This document shows, one piece after another, positions 61,188-64,000 of a stretch of DNA of 64,000 nt. The first letter of the stretch is position 1; every line of letters starts with the position of its first letter. The position numbers and the translations under genes were made by a program. Source of the DNA: Chloroflexota bacterium (GTDB lineage Bacteria; Chloroflexota; UBA6077; FW602-bin22; CADDYW01); NCBI GenBank assembly GCA_902810745.1, contig CADDYW010000004.1, forward strand, positions 1-64,000, written 5' to 3'. The notes under the pieces are model-generated. The model saw nothing but the letters and a program-made list of their open reading frames with translations. It searched no databases and was not told the DNA's origin.

Positions 61188-63582
61188 GGTGGCCGTCGCC
61201 CGCGCACGTTCTCGTCTGCCGTTCCCCTGGCACGGCCGAGCGGGATGGGTGAGTGGGCAGCTGAAGCGCCTTGGCGGTCTTCGGGGCCGGCTCCAGCACA
61301 TTGCTCGCCGTGTTCCGATCGCTCTCTGGCAGGCCGGGCTCGAGCTGCTGACGCCCTGCGTCAGCGTCCTGCTTGCTCCGCTCTTCTACTGGCGTATCCT
61401 CACCCCGGATCCCCTCGATGCCGCCACGTTCCCAACCGGCGACTTCACGGACCTGAACTACCCGTTTCGTCGCTGGGTCGCCGAGCAGCTTGCCCGCGGC
61501 GAGGATCCCTACTGGGACCCCTTCATGTCGGGCGGACACTCCGCGATCGGAGATATCCAATTTCGCATCCTCTATCCTCCGGACACCTGGCTGGCCCAGC
61601 TCGGCGGTGCCTCCTTCCCCGTTCGTCTTCTGGAGATGGAGATCGTCGGCCACGTCGCCGCCGCCTGTCTCTTCACCTATCTCCTGGTGCGACGTCTGAG
61701 CGGGAGCCGGATCGGCGGCCTGGCATCGGCGATCGTCTTCGCATTCGGAGGATACCTCTCGGGTTTTCCGATCCAGCAGGCAAACTTACTGGACGCGAGT
61801 GTCTGGCTGCCTCTCATCCTGCTTTGCATCGACGTCGGGGCAGAGTACGGTGTCGTCAGCGCGTTCGTCGCGGGCGCGGTCGGGCTCAGCCTGGCCGCGC
61901 TCGCCGGTCACCCGCAGACGCTGGCCTACGTGGGACTGGCATCCGGGTTGTATCTGCTTTACAAGAGCTGGGGCCACGGACGGATACGCTGGACGACGAT
62001 CGTGGGGCTACCGATTTTGTTCGTCGGCGGCCTGGCGCTCGCGGCCGAAGCACTCATCCCTGCCTACCTCCACCTGCAGCTTACGGATCGCACCAACGTA
62101 TCCTACGCTTTCAGTAGCACGGGCTTTGCGCTCCACGAAGCGCTGGGCCTGGTACTACCGAGCGGGTTCGGCGGTACGCCTCTCTACAACGGAATCTTTA
62201 CCCTGCTCCTTGTCGCCGTGGGGCTCAGCACTCCGACTCGACGGTCCAACAAGCTTTTCTGGGCAGGGCTGGCGGTCCTCAGCCTGATCCTCTCTTTTGG
62301 CGGAAACACTTTCCTCCAGCAGATCTCCTATCTTCTTCTCGGGCCTCTCAAGTTCCGTCAGTACGAGCGCTCGGTCTTCCTGGTGGATCTCTGCGTCGCG
62401 GTGCTCGCGGGGTATGGTGCCGCCGAGCTCTCACACGCTCGGGACCTTGCGCTCGGCTGGCTTCGCCGTGTCTCCATCGGAGCGGTAAGCGCCATCGTGG
62501 GCTTTGGGGTGCTGGCCGCGGTCCAGTATGCCGGAGCAGCGGGGGATACGCAGTCGCGGCTTCTCAGCCTGCTCGACCGGGCGGTGTTCAGCGGTCTCAT
62601 CCTGAGCCTGGGTGTCGCTCTCCTTCTGACGCGCCAGCGACGCGTGCTCCGTCCAGCGGTCGCGGGACTCTTTGCCGTGCTTCTGATCTGGCTCGATCTC
62701 TTCTCGACGAACTGGCAAAACAATCTCCAGCCTGGCGATCCCGATCGGCTGGTCGCGTCCAGTCCAATCGCCGATTATCTGGAGAATTACACGAGCGGCC
62801 TGTATCGTATCGCGAGCGAGGGCCTGCTTCCCGGCGATGGCAACGCCGGATCGCTGTTCCGGTTGCAGGATGTCGTCGGCAATACGCCACTGGAGACGCG
62901 CGATTACGCGGATTTCACTGCCAAAGTGCCAGAGCTCGTCCGCTGGCAGGTGCTTGGCGTCCGCTACGTCGTCACGACACGCAAGATCGACGATCCACGG
63001 CTGCACCTGCTGCGTCAGGACGGGCAGAAGTACCTGTACGAGCTCGACGAGAAAGTACGCTTACCCCGCGCCTACGTCGTCGAACAGACGATTTACGCCC
63101 CGGATCACGAGGTCGCGCTCGACCTGCTCAAGAGCATCGATCTCCGCCGCATGGCGGTCGTGGAGGATCCGCATCTCACTCTCAACGCTACGACGACGTC
63201 ACCGTCGGCAGTCCAGATCACCGCGTACGGCTCGAACAGTCTGTCGTTGACCGCCAAGCTTTCCGTACCCGGGCTTCTGGTCCTGGGCGACGTGGATTAT
63301 CCCGGCTGGCAGGCGGAGGTTGACGGGCGACCAGCATCGATCGTGCGCACCAACGGGATCGTTCGTGGGGTCCCGCTTCAGCCCGGACAGCACACGGTTC
63401 ACTTCCAGTTCGTACCCCCCGGTCTCGCCGAGGGGCAGCGTCTCAGCACCCTCGGGAGAACTGTCCTGCTCGATATCGTCGCGGCAGAAGTCATCCTTCG
63501 CGCCCTCTGGGCTGGGTTCAGACTCGCCCGTCAGGTCCAGGGCAAGGCTCGTTTCAGGGTGACGGCACGCCGTGCCTCTTGA
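61168..63582 (+). CDS. YfhO-like polytopic membrane protein
   Basis: A protein of up to 804 residues with about 12 transmembrane segments up to residue 520. FPTGDFTDLNYPFRRWVAEQLARGEDPYWDPFMSGGHS near residue 90-125 is the loop typical of YfhO/GT-C-like proteins, and the tail (GLLVLGDVDYPGWQAEVDGRPASIVRTNG) is the usual C-terminal beta-domain. YfhO-type proteins are linked to glycosylation of lipoteichoic acid or similar polymers. The TTG at 61168 overlaps the previous gene by 20 bases; the GTG at 61189 is also possible. Confidence 0.82.
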   Translation: MAPDQAEVAVARARSRLPFPWHGRAGWVSGQLKRLGGLRGRLQHIARRVPIALWQAGLELLTPCVSVLLAPLFYWRILTPDPLDAATFPTGDFTDLNYPFRRWVAEQLARGEDPYWDPFMSGGHSAIGDIQFRILYPPDTWLAQLGGASFPVRLLEMEIVGHVAAACLFTYLLVRRLSGSRIGGLASAIVFAFGGYLSGFPIQQANLLDASVWLPLILLCIDVGAEYGVVSAFVAGAVGLSLAALAGHPQTLAYVGLASGLYLLYKSWGHGRIRWTTIVGLPILFVGGLALAAEALIPAYLHLQLTDRTNVSYAFSSTGFALHEALGLVLPSGFGGTPLYNGIFTLLLVAVGLSTPTRRSNKLFWAGLAVLSLILSFGGNTFLQQISYLLLGPLKFRQYERSVFLVDLCVAVLAGYGAAELSHARDLALGWLRRVSIGAVSAIVGFGVLAAVQYAGAAGDTQSRLLSLLDRAVFSGLILSLGVALLLTRQRRVLRPAVAGLFAVLLIWLDLFSTNWQNNLQPGDPDRLVASSPIADYLENYTSGLYRIASEGLLPGDGNAGSLFRLQDVVGNTPLETRDYADFTAKVPELVRWQVLGVRYVVTTRKIDDPRLHLLRQDGQKYLYELDEKVRLPRAYVVEQTIYAPDHEVALDLLKSIDLRRMAVVEDPHLTLNATTTSPSAVQITAYGSNSLSLTAKLSVPGLLVLGDVDYPGWQAEVDGRPASIVRTNGIVRGVPLQPGQHTVHFQFVPPGLAEGQRLSTLGRTVLLDIVAAEVILRALWAGFRLARQVQGKARFRVTARRAS

Positions 63583-63950
63583 CGGGCGCGGCAGGCTCGA
63601 GCCGGTCGCTCGCCGCTCGCAACGTCTCCCGATCATCGTGCTGACAGTGGAGACGGCGGGGATCGGGCGCGCTGTTCCCTCGATTGCCGAGGCATTGGAG
63701 CCATGGTAGAATTGATTGGCAGAAGTCTGTCGGGGCCAGGTCGCGCCGTGTCTGGGCGACGAAGGATTCCCATGATCTCGTTCATCGCGGCCAGGCCAGG
63801 CGGGAGAACGACCAGAGGATCGATCTGTTGGGCGGGTACGGGAGCGAGAGCACCACGAAAGAGTGTACGGTCGGTATCGTGCTGCTCCGCGGTGCCCGTG
63901 GCGTTATCACCGTCGAACGACATTAGGACACAAGTGGGGAGGGCTATACC
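63583..63950. other. 368-base region with pdxS promoter and long leader
   Basis: TTGCCG (63684-63689), 17 bases and TAGAAT (63707-63712) form a good promoter. The predicted leader before pdxS is about 230 bases. No gene, clear riboswitch consensus or terminator was recognised in it; short frames there are not convincing. Confidence 0.5.
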
Positions 63951-64000
63951 GTGGATACGGGAACCTGGACTGTAAAGAAGGGTCTCGCCGAGATGCTGAA
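63951..64000 (+). CDS. pdxS: Pyridoxal 5'-phosphate synthase PdxS, 5' end only
   Basis: The first 16 codons before the window ends read MDTGTWTVKKGLAEML, matching the highly conserved PdxS N-terminus (GTWTVKKGLAEML). GGGGAGGG stands 8 bases before the GTG. PdxS forms PLP from ribose 5-phosphate, glyceraldehyde 3-phosphate and ammonia supplied by PdxT, which would be expected downstream. Confidence 0.85.
   Translation, partial: MDTGTWTVKKGLAEML

Overview
The window is 64 kb of GC-rich (about 60 percent) bacterial chromosome. The gene families, the dnaJ-prmA-rsmE-mtaB order, a SAM-I riboswitch in front of a methionine-cycle operon, a bS22/AURKAIP1-type micro-protein and strong TTGNNN/TATAAT-like promoters fit a member of the Chloroflexota, probably near the Thermomicrobia/Sphaerobacter group. 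That placement is inferred from gene content and not from a database search. Almost all of the window looks like ordinary core chromosome. The exception is the first 2.2 kb, which looks like the right-hand end of an integrated element: a lytic transglycosylase, a small excisionase and a tyrosine integrase that points at the 3' end of a tRNA-Ser(UGA) gene, with a cluster of TTGCATG repeats between them.

Layout. 2.2-10.2 kb holds translation, RNA and protein-quality genes: tRNA-Ser, rpsO, pnp, then dnaJ, prmA, rsmE, mtaB and a HIT protein. 10.2-16.6 kb holds a lysine-rich micro-protein and a FecR-like anchored protein, a bifunctional Rel/SpoT on the minus strand, a polytopic membrane protein, a TPR protein, a second lysine-rich micro-protein and a small SWIM zinc-finger protein. 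16.8-26.4 kb is one long minus-strand run that starts at a SAM-I riboswitch with its own promoter and terminator. Its order is mtnA, a PfkB sugar/nucleoside kinase, ahcY, metK, then two GDP-sugar epimerase/dehydratase paralogues around a sugar nucleotidyltransferase, then a phosphohexomutase. Upstream of the riboswitch lie apt and leuS. The first half of the run recycles SAM, SAH, adenosine and methylthioribose phosphate; the second half makes an activated deoxyhexose, probably for surface glycans.

29.5-44 kb holds a prepilin-type peptidase and rsmG. Next comes a minus-strand cassette with a GMC oxidoreductase, a gluconate-dehydrogenase-subunit-3-like protein and two paralogous four-helix membrane proteins. 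It is followed by DmpA/P1, PIG-L and M20 hydrolases, a hotdog thioesterase, smpB with ssrA (tmRNA), a sparse 1-kb stretch with a perfect 18-bp inverted repeat, a threonine-synthase-like enzyme, a 31-residue bS22-type protein and an FAH-family hydrolase.

44.5-53.4 kb is a plus-strand run: PHP phosphatase, methyltransferase, UPF0182 membrane protein, AcpS, an 820-residue AMP-ligase/ACP/acyltransferase fusion, a GlcG/HbpS-like protein and MutY. The AcpS-fusion pair looks like a self-contained acyl activation and transfer system. 53.8-64 kb holds a Xer recombinase, three glycosyltransferases (GT2, GT4 and a large PMT-like membrane one with a three-repeat tail), a D-amino-acid-type aminotransferase, a YfhO-like membrane protein and the first codons of pdxS.

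Regulatory reading: many genes have recognisable sigma-70-type promoters. Three genes (smpB, the PMT-like transferase and the GT2) have a -10 box only 5-8 bases before the start codon and are probably leaderless. leuS and the prepilin peptidase appear to share one palindromic -35 hexamer.
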